Below are positions 19,006 through 28,974 of a stretch of 64,000 nucleotides of DNA, in pieces; position 1 is the first letter of the stretch; each line of letters opens with the position of its first letter. The DNA comes from Candidatus Bathyarchaeota archaeon (GTDB taxonomy: Archaea; Thermoproteota; Bathyarchaeia; JAPDIZ01). A program made the position numbers and the translations under genes. Below the pieces are notes generated by a model that was given only the letters and a program-made list of their open reading frames with translations, was not told the DNA's origin and searched no databases. The DNA lies in the NCBI GenBank assembly GCA_029259355.1, contig JAPDIZ010000002.1, positions 62,001 to 126,000 of the forward strand, in the 5' to 3' direction.

Positions 19006-22000
19006 TTGCGATTGCGCATAGACTCCTCGCAGCTCCTCAGAGAGCTTGGCTACGAGTACTACTCATACGTTGAGCCAGCTATTGCGCCAGAAACCGTTGA
19101 GGCTAGGTTTGTGGACATTATCCCCGAGCTATCCTCTCTCGGCTCCTCATCGATAGCCTACGAAAGGCTGTACGCTCACCAGCTCAGAGCTTACGAAGCG
19201 CTCTGCGCTGGGAAAAACCTCATTCTCAAATCGGGGACTGGTTCGGGCAAAACCGAGGCGTGGCTGCTCTACACTCTATCCAAGAAGATACCCACGCTCG
19301 CTGTCTACCCCACGCTTGCTCTAGCCAACGACCAGATAAACAGGGTGAGGAAGTACGCATCCGCTACTGGCTTGAGCGTAGAGGTCATTGACGCGCTTAG
19401 GCGAGATGAGCTGATCAAGGAGATGGGGAGGGCTGGCTTAAGGTCGCACCTATCGAGCGCTGACTTGGTGGTCACCAACCCAGCTATGCTGCTACATGAG
19501 GTCAAGAGGCTGGCTACTCCTAGGGGTAGGCCTCTCCTCGAAGGCTTTCTCCACAAAGCCAAGCTCTTGGTGTTTGACGAAGTAGATTTCTACGGCCCTA
19601 GGGAAATGGCGCTGCTCCTCGCCTTAATAGAGGCGCTTTTTTCGCTCGTCAAGCGGGACTATCAGCTCGTCTCGCTCACAGCAGGCATAGAGAACCCAGA
19701 GGAACTAGCCGGTTTTTTCACCAAGGTAAGCGATAAGCCGACTGAAATCGTAGAGGGTCCTCCTTTCCGCGTTGAGAATCACGTCTACGTAGTTTTGGGG
19801 AAGGACCTCCAAAGCCTTTGGAAGCTCCTCAGAGAAGAGGGGCGCGAGCTCGAGGAGGCTGGTGTTGGCGAAGACGTGCTAAGAGCTCTTGAAGACTACG
19901 AAGCGTTTAGGGAGCAGGTGTATAGAGTTGCTGAAGCAGCTCGCGCTTTGGGCATTCCCACCCCATCCCTCGAACCAGACCCGACCGAGATACTGAGCCA
20001 GTACGTCAAAGACTCTGGCGTCACCCTCGTTTTCACGAGGAGCATAGCTAGAGCTGAGGAGCTCGCTAGAAGGCTTAAGGCATCGCTTCCCGAAGAGCAG
20101 AGAGAAGCGGTTGCTGCACACCACCACCTAGCCTCAAAGGAGTACAGAGCCCTCGTCGAAGAAGGCGCTAGAGCTGGGAAAGTTAAGGTGCTCATCTCGC
20201 CGAGGACGCTTAGCCAAGGCATCGACATAGGCACCGTTGTCCGCATAGTGCACGTTGGACTCCCCGAAAGCTTGAGAGAGTTTCTGCAGCGAGAGGGTAG
20301 AAAGGGTAGGAGGCTTGAGCTGGGCTTTTCCGAAACCGTGATCTTACCCAGCGGGAGGTGGGATAGAGACCTGCTCTCGCGAGGCGTTGAATCGCTTAGG
20401 TCTTGGCTACAGCTACCAGTTGAGAAGGTGTTGATCAACCCCGACAACAAGTACATCACGATGTTTAGGGCTTTGCTGAAGTTCACCTCGCCTAGGCTTA
20501 GGGATTCGCTAACGAGAGAAGAAGTTGAGTTTTTGGAGGAGCTGGGCTTCGTTAAGGGTGGGGAGCTTACGGCTAGGGGTAAGGAGGCTTGGAGAAACCT
20601 CGGCTTCTACGACTTCGGACCACCCTATGGCATAAACCGCGTCTTGTCCACCGACGAAGGCTTGGTCTACTTAGAGGGCATTTCCCACTGCGACTTGGTG
20701 GAGAAGTTTCAGCCAGGATGCATAGACTACACATCAGACTCCATAGTGGTTGAGCACAAGATAGGTGGGAGAACGGGTAGGGTCGTTACAGCTGTAGTAG
20801 AGGAGAGGCTCAGGGAGTCTACGATGTGGAGGAAGGAGGCGCTTTCGCAAGTGCTTGAGGAGTATGAGGAGGCTAAGCACAGGTGGGGGGAGGAGCCTTC
20901 GCTCTTCAGCGATTACGTACACGGAAGAATACACTCAGAGGTTTTGTGCGCAGTATACCCGCCCAAGAAGGGCTTTGGTAGGTACGCAAAGGTCCCCAAC
21001 AGAGTGTTTTGGAGAGTCTACAGCTCTCAGCCAAAGGTGCTTAGGGTTGGGGACAAAACCCTCACCTACAGAGATTTCAGGGTCATCGAAGTTCCCACAG
21101 CAACCTATGGCAGATACTCCGACTACACCTACGGCCTGCGCCTAGAGCTAGATCCCTCGGAGGACCCCGTACTCATGCGCATAGGGCTTGCGCTTCTGAT
21201 GATCGTACTTAGGAAGAGGATGCGCATCCCCTTCGAGACCATAATGTACGACGTGGGGAAGATTGGGGAGAAGAAGTACCTAACTCTTCACGAGCCCGAG
21301 AGCACTGGGCTTTTGGAGAAGATGGATTGGCTTGAGGTGAAGAAGCTGGTTGAGGAATACCAGCCAGAGGAGCTCGACGAAGCTTTGATGATGTCCTTCG
21401 ACGACTATTCCTACGCCGACTTCGTCACCCTAGGGCTAGACTGGGAGAGAGCTAAGCGCTTTGCCCTGAGGGCGCTGGACTACTTATTGCTTGAGCAGAG
21501 GATTTTCCTCACCCTAGGAGGCGTAGAGCTCTCGGTTCCTAAGCCCTCGAGAGCGCTTAAGCTCGCATCTCTCGACGCGCTCTACCTACCGCTTGCCGAA
21601 AAGGTGAGCGGAGGCTTAGCAGCGGTCGCAGCTTTCGACGGCGAGGGAGGGATGTTCGCGACCGCATATAGAGAGTTTGGCTCCGTAGAAGATTCTTCTG
21701 AGGTGGACGCTATCGTGGCTGAGCTGGTGGACAGAGACTTCTCCATAGCGGTTTACGATTTCGAAGCGCTTTCGAAAACGCTCTCCGAAGCAGGCCTCAG
21801 AACCATCGAGCTTTTGCTAAAGTCGCTGAAAAGCGAGGGAAAAGTGGTCGATGTTAAGCAGGAAGTGGTTGAGGCTCTTGGGATAGATGCCGCCCCGCTT
21901 GAGGAGGTTGAGAAAGCCATCGGCTTCGATAGAAAAGCCTCAGTAGTTGACGTAGCTCAAGAAGCCGAAAGCTCTCGGAGAAGGATGCTCGTGGAAAAAC

Positions 22001-22122
22001 CCGGTAGGTGGAGGAGGTACACCAAGTTTCTGAGAGACAAGCTCCGCGAGTACCTGCTCGACAACTGCAGGTCGATGTATACGCTGCACCTAGCTCTCTA
22101 TGAGTACCTTGCTAAGCGATAG
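19006..22122 (+). CDS. Large superfamily 2 DEAD/DEAH-box helicase with additional C-terminal domain
   Basis: LILKSGTGSGKTEAWLL, LVFDEVDFYG, SLTAG, TLVFTRSIARAEELARRL, SQGIDIGTVVRIVHVGLPESLREFLQREGRKGR. Confidence 0.9.
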   Translation: MRLRIDSSQLLRELGYEYYSYVEPAIAPETVEARFVDIIPELSSLGSSSIAYERLYAHQLRAYEALCAGKNLILKSGTGSGKTEAWLLYTLSKKIPTLAVYPTLALANDQINRVRKYASATGLSVEVIDALRRDELIKEMGRAGLRSHLSSADLVVTNPAMLLHEVKRLATPRGRPLLEGFLHKAKLLVFDEVDFYGPREMALLLALIEALFSLVKRDYQLVSLTAGIENPEELAGFFTKVSDKPTEIVEGPPFRVENHVYVVLGKDLQSLWKLLREEGRELEEAGVGEDVLRALEDYEAFREQVYRVAEAARALGIPTPSLEPDPTEILSQYVKDSGVTLVFTRSIARAEELARRLKASLPEEQREAVAAHHHLASKEYRALVEEGARAGKVKVLISPRTLSQGIDIGTVVRIVHVGLPESLREFLQREGRKGRRLELGFSETVILPSGRWDRDLLSRGVESLRSWLQLPVEKVLINPDNKYITMFRALLKFTSPRLRDSLTREEVEFLEELGFVKGGELTARGKEAWRNLGFYDFGPPYGINRVLSTDEGLVYLEGISHCDLVEKFQPGCIDYTSDSIVVEHKIGGRTGRVVTAVVEERLRESTMWRKEALSQVLEEYEEAKHRWGEEPSLFSDYVHGRIHSEVLCAVYPPKKGFGRYAKVPNRVFWRVYSSQPKVLRVGDKTLTYRDFRVIEVPTATYGRYSDYTYGLRLELDPSEDPVLMRIGLALLMIVLRKRMRIPFETIMYDVGKIGEKKYLTLHEPESTGLLEKMDWLEVKKLVEEYQPEELDEALMMSFDDYSYADFVTLGLDWERAKRFALRALDYLLLEQRIFLTLGGVELSVPKPSRALKLASLDALYLPLAEKVSGGLAAVAAFDGEGGMFATAYREFGSVEDSSEVDAIVAELVDRDFSIAVYDFEALSKTLSEAGLRTIELLLKSLKSEGKVVDVKQEVVEALGIDAAPLEEVEKAIGFDRKASVVDVAQEAESSRRRMLVEKPGRWRRYTKFLRDKLREYLLDNCRSMYTLHLALYEYLAKR

Positions 22123-22169
22123 CTCTTTTAGCCTTAAGCAGCTTTCACGTAGCTCTCGCAACGGAGAGG

Positions 22170-23543
22170 TTGTCTGAGGTGAGGGAAGAAAATGCTGCGC
22201 TCGCTGCAGTGGCGCTAGCCTCCTTCCTAACACCGCTTATCTCCGCAGCGACCAACGTCGCAATACCCTCTATCGGGGAGGAGTTTGGCGTAGGCGCTAT
22301 CCTCCTCAGCTGGATCGCCACAGCTCATTTACTCACAACAGCTGCGCTACTCGTTCCGCTGGGTAGAGCAGCCGACATCTGGGGGAGGAAAAAGGTGTTT
22401 TTGTGGGGGCTTCTGATCTACGCCGCCTCCTCTCTGCTCGCCATGGCTTCTCCCTCCGCCATCGCCTTGATCGCTGCGAGAGCGGTTCAGGGAGCTGCAA
22501 GCGCCATGGTCTTCGCAACAGGAGTCGCCATAATCTCTTCGGTGTTTCCCCCGGGGGGTAGGGGGTGGGCGCTTGGAGTAAACGCAGCTTCGATCTACGC
22601 AGGCCTCAGCCTAGGACCTCTGTTTGGAGGGGTCCTCACCCAATGGGTTAGTTGGAGAAGCATCTTCGCGTTGGGAGCGGTGGTGGGGTTTGCTGCGTCC
22701 GCTGTTGCCTTGTTTGGGGTTAGGGGGGAGTGGGTTGAGGCGAGGGTAGAAGCGTTTGACTGGGTTGGCTCAGCGCTCTACTGCGCTACGCTAATCTTCA
22801 CCATCTACGGCTTCTCTCAAATTCCTTCGCCCAAGGGCTTTTGGCTCTGTACTGCTGGCTTTGTGTTGCTCGTCGCGTTTGTTGCTTGGGAGCGTAGAGC
22901 GCGATCGCCTATGCTTGAGCTAGAGCTTTTCAGGTACAACAGGATGTTTGCCTGCTCCAACCTCACCGCACTCGCTCTGTATGCTGCTACCTTTGCTACG
23001 GGCTTTCTCCTCAGCCTATACCTTCAGTGGGTTAGGAATCTAGCGCCAGCTCTGGTTGGCTTGATCTTGGCTTCTCGCCCAGCTGTTCAAGCGCTTTTCT
23101 CCCCCCTAGCTGGGTGGATCTCGGACAGAGCTGAGCCTAGGACGGTGGTTTCGGCTGGCGTCGCGCTTTCCGCAGCTGGTTTGTGGGCTCTTTCGACGCT
23201 TGCGGAGGATACGGGCATAGGGTTGGTGGTGGCTGCGCTATTAGCAATTGGCTTGGGAATAGCCTTCTTCAGCTCTCCCAACACCAACGCCGCAGTAACG
23301 TCTGTTGACAAGAGGTTTTATGGGGTAGCGTCGGCTACCCTCTCCACTATGAGGGCAGCTGGGCAGACGCTCAGCATGGGCGTGGTTATGGTGGTTTTCT
23401 CGACTTACTTGGGGGATTCGGCAAAGAGTAGCCCCCTCTTTGCGCTAGCTGTAAGATCCTCTTTCTCCATCCTTACACTGATCTGTCTGCTTGCGCTGGC
23501 GGCTTCACTTCTAAGGGGTAGGCTTGTGGAGGTAAGGAGCTAA
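22170..23543 (+). CDS. MFS transporter, EmrB/DHA2-like
   Basis: NVAIPSIGEEFGVGAILLSWIATAHLLTTAALLVPLGRAADIWGRKKVF. Confidence 0.92.
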   Translation: MSEVREENAALAAVALASFLTPLISAATNVAIPSIGEEFGVGAILLSWIATAHLLTTAALLVPLGRAADIWGRKKVFLWGLLIYAASSLLAMASPSAIALIAARAVQGAASAMVFATGVAIISSVFPPGGRGWALGVNAASIYAGLSLGPLFGGVLTQWVSWRSIFALGAVVGFAASAVALFGVRGEWVEARVEAFDWVGSALYCATLIFTIYGFSQIPSPKGFWLCTAGFVLLVAFVAWERRARSPMLELELFRYNRMFACSNLTALALYAATFATGFLLSLYLQWVRNLAPALVGLILASRPAVQALFSPLAGWISDRAEPRTVVSAGVALSAAGLWALSTLAEDTGIGLVVAALLAIGLGIAFFSSPNTNAAVTSVDKRFYGVASATLSTMRAAGQTLSMGVVMVVFSTYLGDSAKSSPLFALAVRSSFSILTLICLLALAASLLRGRLVEVRS

Positions 23544-23567
23544 GCAACCCTTATCTTAGGCTTTGAA

Positions 23568-23933
23568 GTGGGGGGAGGCGGGGGTGGTTGGGTGAAGGAA
23601 ATTAGCGCGCTCTTGCTAGCTTCAGCAGCCTTCGCCGCATTCGTGCTCTGCCCTAGGATGGTGGGTATGGGCGTCGTCATCTCGAGGGTGAAAGGAGTTG
23701 ATCCGGTTCTCGCCGTAGTTATCGGCGCCTTCCTCTCGGTTCCGCTGGTGGTGGCTATGGCGCTGGTTTTGCTCAGATTCGGAGAGGTGTGGGCTCTCGC
23801 CCTCGCGGTGGCAACAGACTTGCTTGCCGCCGGGCTCGTAGGCGTTTTTGAGTGGAGGATGGCTGCACAGGTTTTGGTGATAGCGTTCTTCATATGGGTT
23901 GGTATAGCGGTTTCGAGAGCGCTTTTCGGCTAA
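23568..23933 (+). CDS. Small hydrophobic membrane protein
   Basis: 121 aa ORF with ~4 TM helices; start uncertain. Confidence 0.5.
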   Translation: MGGGGGGWVKEISALLLASAAFAAFVLCPRMVGMGVVISRVKGVDPVLAVVIGAFLSVPLVVAMALVLLRFGEVWALALAVATDLLAAGLVGVFEWRMAAQVLVIAFFIWVGIAVSRALFG

Positions 23934-25180
23934 GCAGAGCGCCTACGAGCTAAGAGCCTTCTGTAGAGGGTCATGTGGCGCTGAGCCACTCTTGGCCAGC
24001 TCGTTCTCGCAGCATAGAGCCTCACCAGCCTAGCCGTCTTCTCCCTAACCAAGGGGTTTTTGGCGAAGAGCTCGATCTTCTGCGCAAGCTCTTCGCTGTC
24101 CTCTGGCGTGAACATCGCCCAAGGAGCAGCTACTTGGTACTCGATCAGCCTTGGGTTGCGCGCAGCGATGATAGGCTTACCAGATCCGAGCGCGAGGTGT
24201 AGCACTCCACTCACTGAGTAGTGGTTTAGCTCCTCGACGGCGTAGGGCAGCACCACTACGTCGCAAGCTGCGAAGAAGACCTCCAGCTTCTCCAGAGGCA
24301 CGTACCCCTCGAAAACCATTACGTTGCTTAGCCCAGCAATCCTCTCGAAGAACCTCTCAGCATAGTCTTGGTATATGGAGTACTCGGTCTTCTGAGGTTC
24401 TCCAGCGAACACCACCAACACGTTTCTATCCACAAGCTTCTCAGCTGCTGAAACCAGCGTATCAAGGCCTTTGTCGGGCCTTATGAAGCCGAAGAAAAGC
24501 GCTACGAACTTGTCCTTGGGTATGCCGAGCTTCTCTCTCGCCAGCTCCTTATTCGGTAGATCGAAGAGCTTTGTCCCGTGTGGGATCACATAGAGCTTGC
24601 GGGAGGAAACCCCTTGCGCCATCAGCTCCCACTCCATGGGGAGGGAGTGAACCACTAAGGCGTCGCAGAAGCTAGCTAGTGAGCGCTGGTAATCGATTAT
24701 CCTCATACCCCAGACTGCGTGGAGGACTGTGTGCATAGTTACGACGAGAACCTTTGAGCAGGTTCTGAGGTATTCGAGGAGCTCAAGGAAGCACTCGTCA
24801 GTGTGGAATATTCCGAACTCGTGCTGTATGTGCACCACGTCGAGCGGAGGGTTAAGCGATTCAACGACATCGATTATGTCGCCTTGGTACCTGTGCTTTG
24901 AGGAGCTGAAGCAGGGAAACACACGCAACCCATCTTCCTCAACAGCTTCTGCCTCAGCGTTAGCCGCTACGTACACGTCGGGGGAGGGCGAAAGTTCACG
25001 GACGTGCTCCACCAAGAAGTGCGTATACTCGGCGATGCCGCACCTCGTCGGCGGATACGTAGAGATGTAGAGGATTCTAATTCTTCGACCTTCCACGCCT
25101 AAGGCATGAATTAGGGAATTCGATAGAGTGTGGGAGTTCACCCTAGCAAGCCGCTGCGCCTCAACAAAACTCTGTGACAT
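23930..25180 (-). CDS. Glycosyltransferase, GT4/GT-B type
   Basis: ILYISTYPPTRCGIAEYTHFL...VALFFGFIRPDKGLDTLVSAAEKL...VVLPYAVEELNHYSVSGVLHLALGSGKPIIAARNPRLIEY; internal Met start likely. Confidence 0.92.
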   Translation of the reverse strand: MSQSFVEAQRLARVNSHTLSNSLIHALGVEGRRIRILYISTYPPTRCGIAEYTHFLVEHVRELSPSPDVYVAANAEAEAVEEDGLRVFPCFSSSKHRYQGDIIDVVESLNPPLDVVHIQHEFGIFHTDECFLELLEYLRTCSKVLVVTMHTVLHAVWGMRIIDYQRSLASFCDALVVHSLPMEWELMAQGVSSRKLYVIPHGTKLFDLPNKELAREKLGIPKDKFVALFFGFIRPDKGLDTLVSAAEKLVDRNVLVVFAGEPQKTEYSIYQDYAERFFERIAGLSNVMVFEGYVPLEKLEVFFAACDVVVLPYAVEELNHYSVSGVLHLALGSGKPIIAARNPRLIEYQVAAPWAMFTPEDSEELAQKIELFAKNPLVREKTARLVRLYAARTSWPRVAQRHMTLYRRLLARRRSA

Positions 25181-25419
25181 TTTCGTGCGAAAACATGCGC
25201 TCTTCGATATAAAGATTTTCCTTCTACATTGACAAAAAGCTGTCAAGTGAAGAGAGCGGTGAAGCCCCATTAAGCCCGTAAAAAAGCTAGAATTTAAGTT
25301 TAGCCCAAGCTATTTATGGAGAGAAACCGAGTTCCTTCGTCGCGAAGGGGATCTAGCTTCTGGCTAGTAGCTAAGCTTTTGACAAAGAAACCTACGTCTT
25401 TTGTTTGGGGACTTAGGCC

Positions 25420-26490
25420 TTGCAGCTGAGATTTGAGGTATCTCCCTACACCGACTCCATCAAGCAGATGAGAGCTCCCAGAACCATAGACTTAGCTAAG
25501 AGGCTTGGCATCATCTCACCCTCGCAGCTAAGCCTCAGAGGGTTTTCCCTCACCACACCCGTCGCTTCTTTCAACCCAGGCTTAACCATCGAAGGAGAGG
25601 AGGCGCTGGTTTTTCCCCGAATGATACTTGGGTACTACACCTACAGCAGCGTAATCGGTAGGCTCGCCCTATCGCTAGAGGAGATCTTATCGGGGATACC
25701 CCGCGACAGGCGCATCCCCGTAGACATAGTGCTAGGGCCAGACAACTACTTGGATAGGTGGGGGGCTGAGGACCCCCGCATCCAGAAGTTTGGCAACTTC
25801 CTCGCTATGATCTACGTGGGGAGGACCCAGCAGTACCACATGGGCGGTAGCTACAAGAGGACACTCCCCATAGTAGCCTTCTCCGAGGACAAGGGAATTG
25901 CTTGGAGAAAAACCATTGGCTTCACGCTACCAAACCCATTGGAGACGCTTATGATAAGCAACAAAGACACCGTGTTGCTGGATACCAAAAAGGGGCTTGT
26001 GATCCTCCACAGACCCAACTTGGTCAACATGGCTCCCTGCCTATGGGCTTCTCCAACGCAGTGGGGGATAAACAACCTCATTAGGGGTGAGTTGGAGGAG
26101 CTTCCCCTCTGGGAGAACTACGTGGTTATGCTTCCCTCCCGCTTCGAAAACCGGCTGGGGTGGTCAACCCCGCCTATTGAGCTGGGGGGAGGCGAGCACT
26201 TGCTATTGGCGCACGCTGAGTCGGCGGACAACGCCTACAGAATCTTCGCTCTAACCATCGAGGTAGTCGATGGAGTCCCCCTCATAAAGTCCGTTACGCC
26301 ACACTACATTATGGAACCTCTTGAGCCATACGAGAAATACGGCGATAGGCCCATGGTTGTATTTCCATGTGGAGCAGAGCTAATTGATGGAGACACACTT
26401 TTGATCACTTATGGAGCAGCTGACTCTTTCGTAGCCTTCGCCTCCATCAGCTTAAGCGAGTTGCTTGCGAATATGAAGAAGGTGGAGTGA
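25420..26490 (+). CDS. GH130-like glycosidase/phosphorylase
   Basis: GAEDPRIQKFGNFLAMIYVGRT and C-terminal VVFPCGAELIDGDTLLITYGAADSFVAFA five-bladed propeller signatures; TTG start. Confidence 0.75.
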   Translation: MQLRFEVSPYTDSIKQMRAPRTIDLAKRLGIISPSQLSLRGFSLTTPVASFNPGLTIEGEEALVFPRMILGYYTYSSVIGRLALSLEEILSGIPRDRRIPVDIVLGPDNYLDRWGAEDPRIQKFGNFLAMIYVGRTQQYHMGGSYKRTLPIVAFSEDKGIAWRKTIGFTLPNPLETLMISNKDTVLLDTKKGLVILHRPNLVNMAPCLWASPTQWGINNLIRGELEELPLWENYVVMLPSRFENRLGWSTPPIELGGGEHLLLAHAESADNAYRIFALTIEVVDGVPLIKSVTPHYIMEPLEPYEKYGDRPMVVFPCGAELIDGDTLLITYGAADSFVAFASISLSELLANMKKVE

Positions 26491-26500
26491 AGGAGCTGCC

Positions 26501-26941
26501 TTGAGGATTGCGGTAGGCTCAGACGACACATACTCCCTTGCCGATTTCGTAAGAAAGAAGCTAGTCGAAATAGGACATGAAGTCGTGCCCTATGGAGCGC
26601 TCATAGAGAAGAAACTCGTTCCTTGGCCAAAAGTAGGCTACGAAGTCGCTAAAGCAGTTGCTGAGGGAGGAGCGGATATGGGTGTCGTGATATGCTACAC
26701 GGGGACAGGGGTTTCGATAGCAGCAAACAAGGTTAAGGGGGTTAGGGCAGCTCTATGCGTAGACGCTGCAACAGCTAGGGGAGCGAGGCTATGGAACGAC
26801 GCCAACGTACTAGCGCTTAGCGCAAGACTAACCACAGAGGAGGTCGCTAAGGAGATCATCGAGGCTTGGTTTTCCGTGGAGAAGCCTGACAAAAGCGAAG
26901 TCGGCAACATAGAGATGCTTAAGTCGTTGGAGGAGGACTAG
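26501..26941 (+). CDS. rpiB: RpiB/LacA/LacB-family sugar-phosphate isomerase
   Basis: IAVGSDDTYSLADFVRKKLVEIGHEVVPYG...GADMGVVICYTGTGVSIAANKVKGVRAALCVDAATARGARLWNDANVLALSAR. Confidence 0.9.
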   Translation: MRIAVGSDDTYSLADFVRKKLVEIGHEVVPYGALIEKKLVPWPKVGYEVAKAVAEGGADMGVVICYTGTGVSIAANKVKGVRAALCVDAATARGARLWNDANVLALSARLTTEEVAKEIIEAWFSVEKPDKSEVGNIEMLKSLEED

Positions 26942-27015
26942 AGAGCTGCTGGGGATGATGAGCCTCCACCACTTAGAGCGCTGAATACGTGAAGAAAACT
27001 GCACGTGCTGACCCC

Positions 27016-27780
27016 TTAGGCCCTCAGAACCACCGCTACGACGTATATCCCGAGCAGGATGAGAAGGTAGTTGACCAAAAAAGCTGCGAAGGCCTTCTTC
27101 TCCACCAACAGCAGAACCATCCACACCAAAGCAGAAATCCATATCCCGTAGACGTGAGCGAAGATGTTTACGCCTGTTTGGAGAGCGGAGAAGGTGTTAG
27201 AGAGGATTAGAGCAGCGGATAGCGTTGCTGCGCACAACCACGCGTCAATCTTGAGCAAGCGCCTCTGGTGAGCAAACTCATCTCCCAGAAGCCTGCAGTA
27301 TAGCAGCGCCAAAGCACCCACCAAAACCGCTGAAACCAAGTCCGACATCCCAATGGAGATGGAGCCTCCAGCTCCATAGAGGGGGTTGAGGCATAGGTCT
27401 ACCAAGCCGATCAGCGCCATCAGGGAGAGCTCGAGCACGCTCCAATAAACCCAGCTGCTCATCTTGGAGATTAAGGCTTTTTCAGGGAAGTAGAGCCTGT
27501 GTGAGAGCAGATAGATCAGGGAGACGCCAGCGGCATAGAAGGATAGGTTTGAGAATAGGTGGAGCCAGCTTTGGTGCAGGAAGTAGCTTCCCAAGACGCC
27601 AACCCAGTTCCAGCGATACCTACCCAAGACCATGCTTAACTCTTCGACAGCTCCCGTGGTTAGAGCCGCAGCTGAGGAAACAAGCGAAGCCAAGCCAACC
27701 AGCTGATAAAGAAAAAACTCTCTAAGCAGTAGAGGAGGCTTCTTAGACAAGCCTATGCCCCAAGAGACACCCAGCCCCAC
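27016..27780 (-). CDS. Rhomboid-like intramembrane protease homologue (divergent)
   Basis: FLHQSWLHLFSNLSFYAAG, IGMSDLVSAVLVGAL, NIFAHVYGIWISAL in a 254 aa polytopic protein. Confidence 0.6.
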   Translation of the reverse strand: MGLGVSWGIGLSKKPPLLLREFFLYQLVGLASLVSSAAALTTGAVEELSMVLGRYRWNWVGVLGSYFLHQSWLHLFSNLSFYAAGVSLIYLLSHRLYFPEKALISKMSSWVYWSVLELSLMALIGLVDLCLNPLYGAGGSISIGMSDLVSAVLVGALALLYCRLLGDEFAHQRRLLKIDAWLCAATLSAALILSNTFSALQTGVNIFAHVYGIWISALVWMVLLLVEKKAFAAFLVNYLLILLGIYVVAVVLRA

Positions 27781-27822
27781 CCCCTATATAAGCGATGTTT
27801 ACGCAATGATAACGAGGCAACC

Positions 27823-28911
27823 ATGACGGCGGCGCTCGACAAGCTTAGCCAGGTAAAGGCAAACCTAGAGCTTTTGCTTCAGCTCGACAAACTAACTGTG
27901 TTGGATGAGCAGAGGGCTAAGCTCCTTCTCCTCATCGAGAAAAGAGGCTCGATCCTGATTGCGTCTAAGCTGCTAGGCATACCGTATTCGAGCGCTTGGG
28001 AGCACGTATTGAAGATGGAGAGAGCTTTGGGCTTCAAAGTTGTAGAAGCGAGGAAGGGTGGGAAAAGCGGAGGTGGTGCTAAGCTCACCGCAGAGGGAAG
28101 AGCTCTGCTGGAGAAATATCTATCCGAATATAGGAGGGCTTTTGGGAAAGAGCTCTCGGTCGAGGCTGGATACGAGGTTGTTGAGGCCTCTATGCTGGTT
28201 TACGCTGGCAGCAACGACGCAGCGCTGGAGCACCTTTTGGGAATAGTTAGGGAGCTTGGGGTAATTGTTGAAGCTCATTGGATTGGGTCGGTAAAGGGCT
28301 TGGCTGCGCTTCTTTTGGGAGAAGCCGACGTAGTTGGGCTCCACCTCTTCGACCAAGAGGTTGGCGAGTACAACACCCCATTTGTCGAGAGGTATATGCT
28401 GAGTGAGAGAGCGGTTTTGGTTCGGGGGTATCAGAGGGAGCAGGGGTTTATCACGCGCGCTGAGATGAGCTGCGAAGACGTGTTAAACGGTTTGCTAGAG
28501 AGCAGACTTAGGTTTGTAAACAGAAACTTTGGCTCTGGGACGAGGCTCTTGATCGACTACACCATACGCAAAGCAGCTGAGGATAGGGGGATTGAGCTTT
28601 CGGAGGCTAGGAAGAGAGTTGTTGGGTATGACGTAGAGGTTTCTACGCATCTAGAGGTGGCGAGAGCTGTTGCGCGCGGAGAAGCCGATGTCGGCATTGG
28701 CATAAGGTGGGCTGCAGAAGCCTATGGGCTAAGATTTGCCCCAATAACTTGGGAGCAATTCGACTTCGTGATACAGAGGGATAAGCTGGGTGCGCAAGCC
28801 GTAAAAGAGTTTGTTAAGCTTCTGCGAAGCGAGGATTTTCGTAGAACTCTTGAGAAGCTTCCAGGCTACAGGTTTGGCGAAGGCTTAGGCGAGGTCAAAC
28901 GCTTAGCGTAG
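27823..28911 (+). CDS. ModE-like HTH regulator with C-terminal periplasmic-binding-protein-like domain
   Basis: N-terminal LLLIEKRGSILIASKLLGIPYSSAWEHVLKMERALGFKVVEARKGGKSGGGAKLTAEGRALL; C-terminal LysR/PBP-like sensor. Confidence 0.85.
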   Translation: MTAALDKLSQVKANLELLLQLDKLTVLDEQRAKLLLLIEKRGSILIASKLLGIPYSSAWEHVLKMERALGFKVVEARKGGKSGGGAKLTAEGRALLEKYLSEYRRAFGKELSVEAGYEVVEASMLVYAGSNDAALEHLLGIVRELGVIVEAHWIGSVKGLAALLLGEADVVGLHLFDQEVGEYNTPFVERYMLSERAVLVRGYQREQGFITRAEMSCEDVLNGLLESRLRFVNRNFGSGTRLLIDYTIRKAAEDRGIELSEARKRVVGYDVEVSTHLEVARAVARGEADVGIGIRWAAEAYGLRFAPITWEQFDFVIQRDKLGAQAVKEFVKLLRSEDFRRTLEKLPGYRFGEGLGEVKRLA

Positions 28912-28919
28912 CGAGGTTG

Positions 28920-28930
28920 TTTTTAAATAG
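28920..28930 (+). promoter_or_regulatory. Putative archaeal TATA box of the tup operon
   Basis: TTTTTAAATAG ~50 bp upstream of the tupA ATG. Confidence 0.55.
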
Positions 28931-28935
28931 TCTTT

Positions 28936-28961
28936 TTCGTTATCGGTTTACCGATAACGAA
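28936..28961. promoter_or_regulatory. 26-bp perfect palindrome, putative tungstate/molybdate-regulator operator
   Basis: TTCGTTATCGGTTTACCGATAACGAA: 12-bp arms with TT centre, just downstream of the TATA-like box. Confidence 0.7.
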
Positions 28962-28974
28962 TTGCGGTGGTCGC

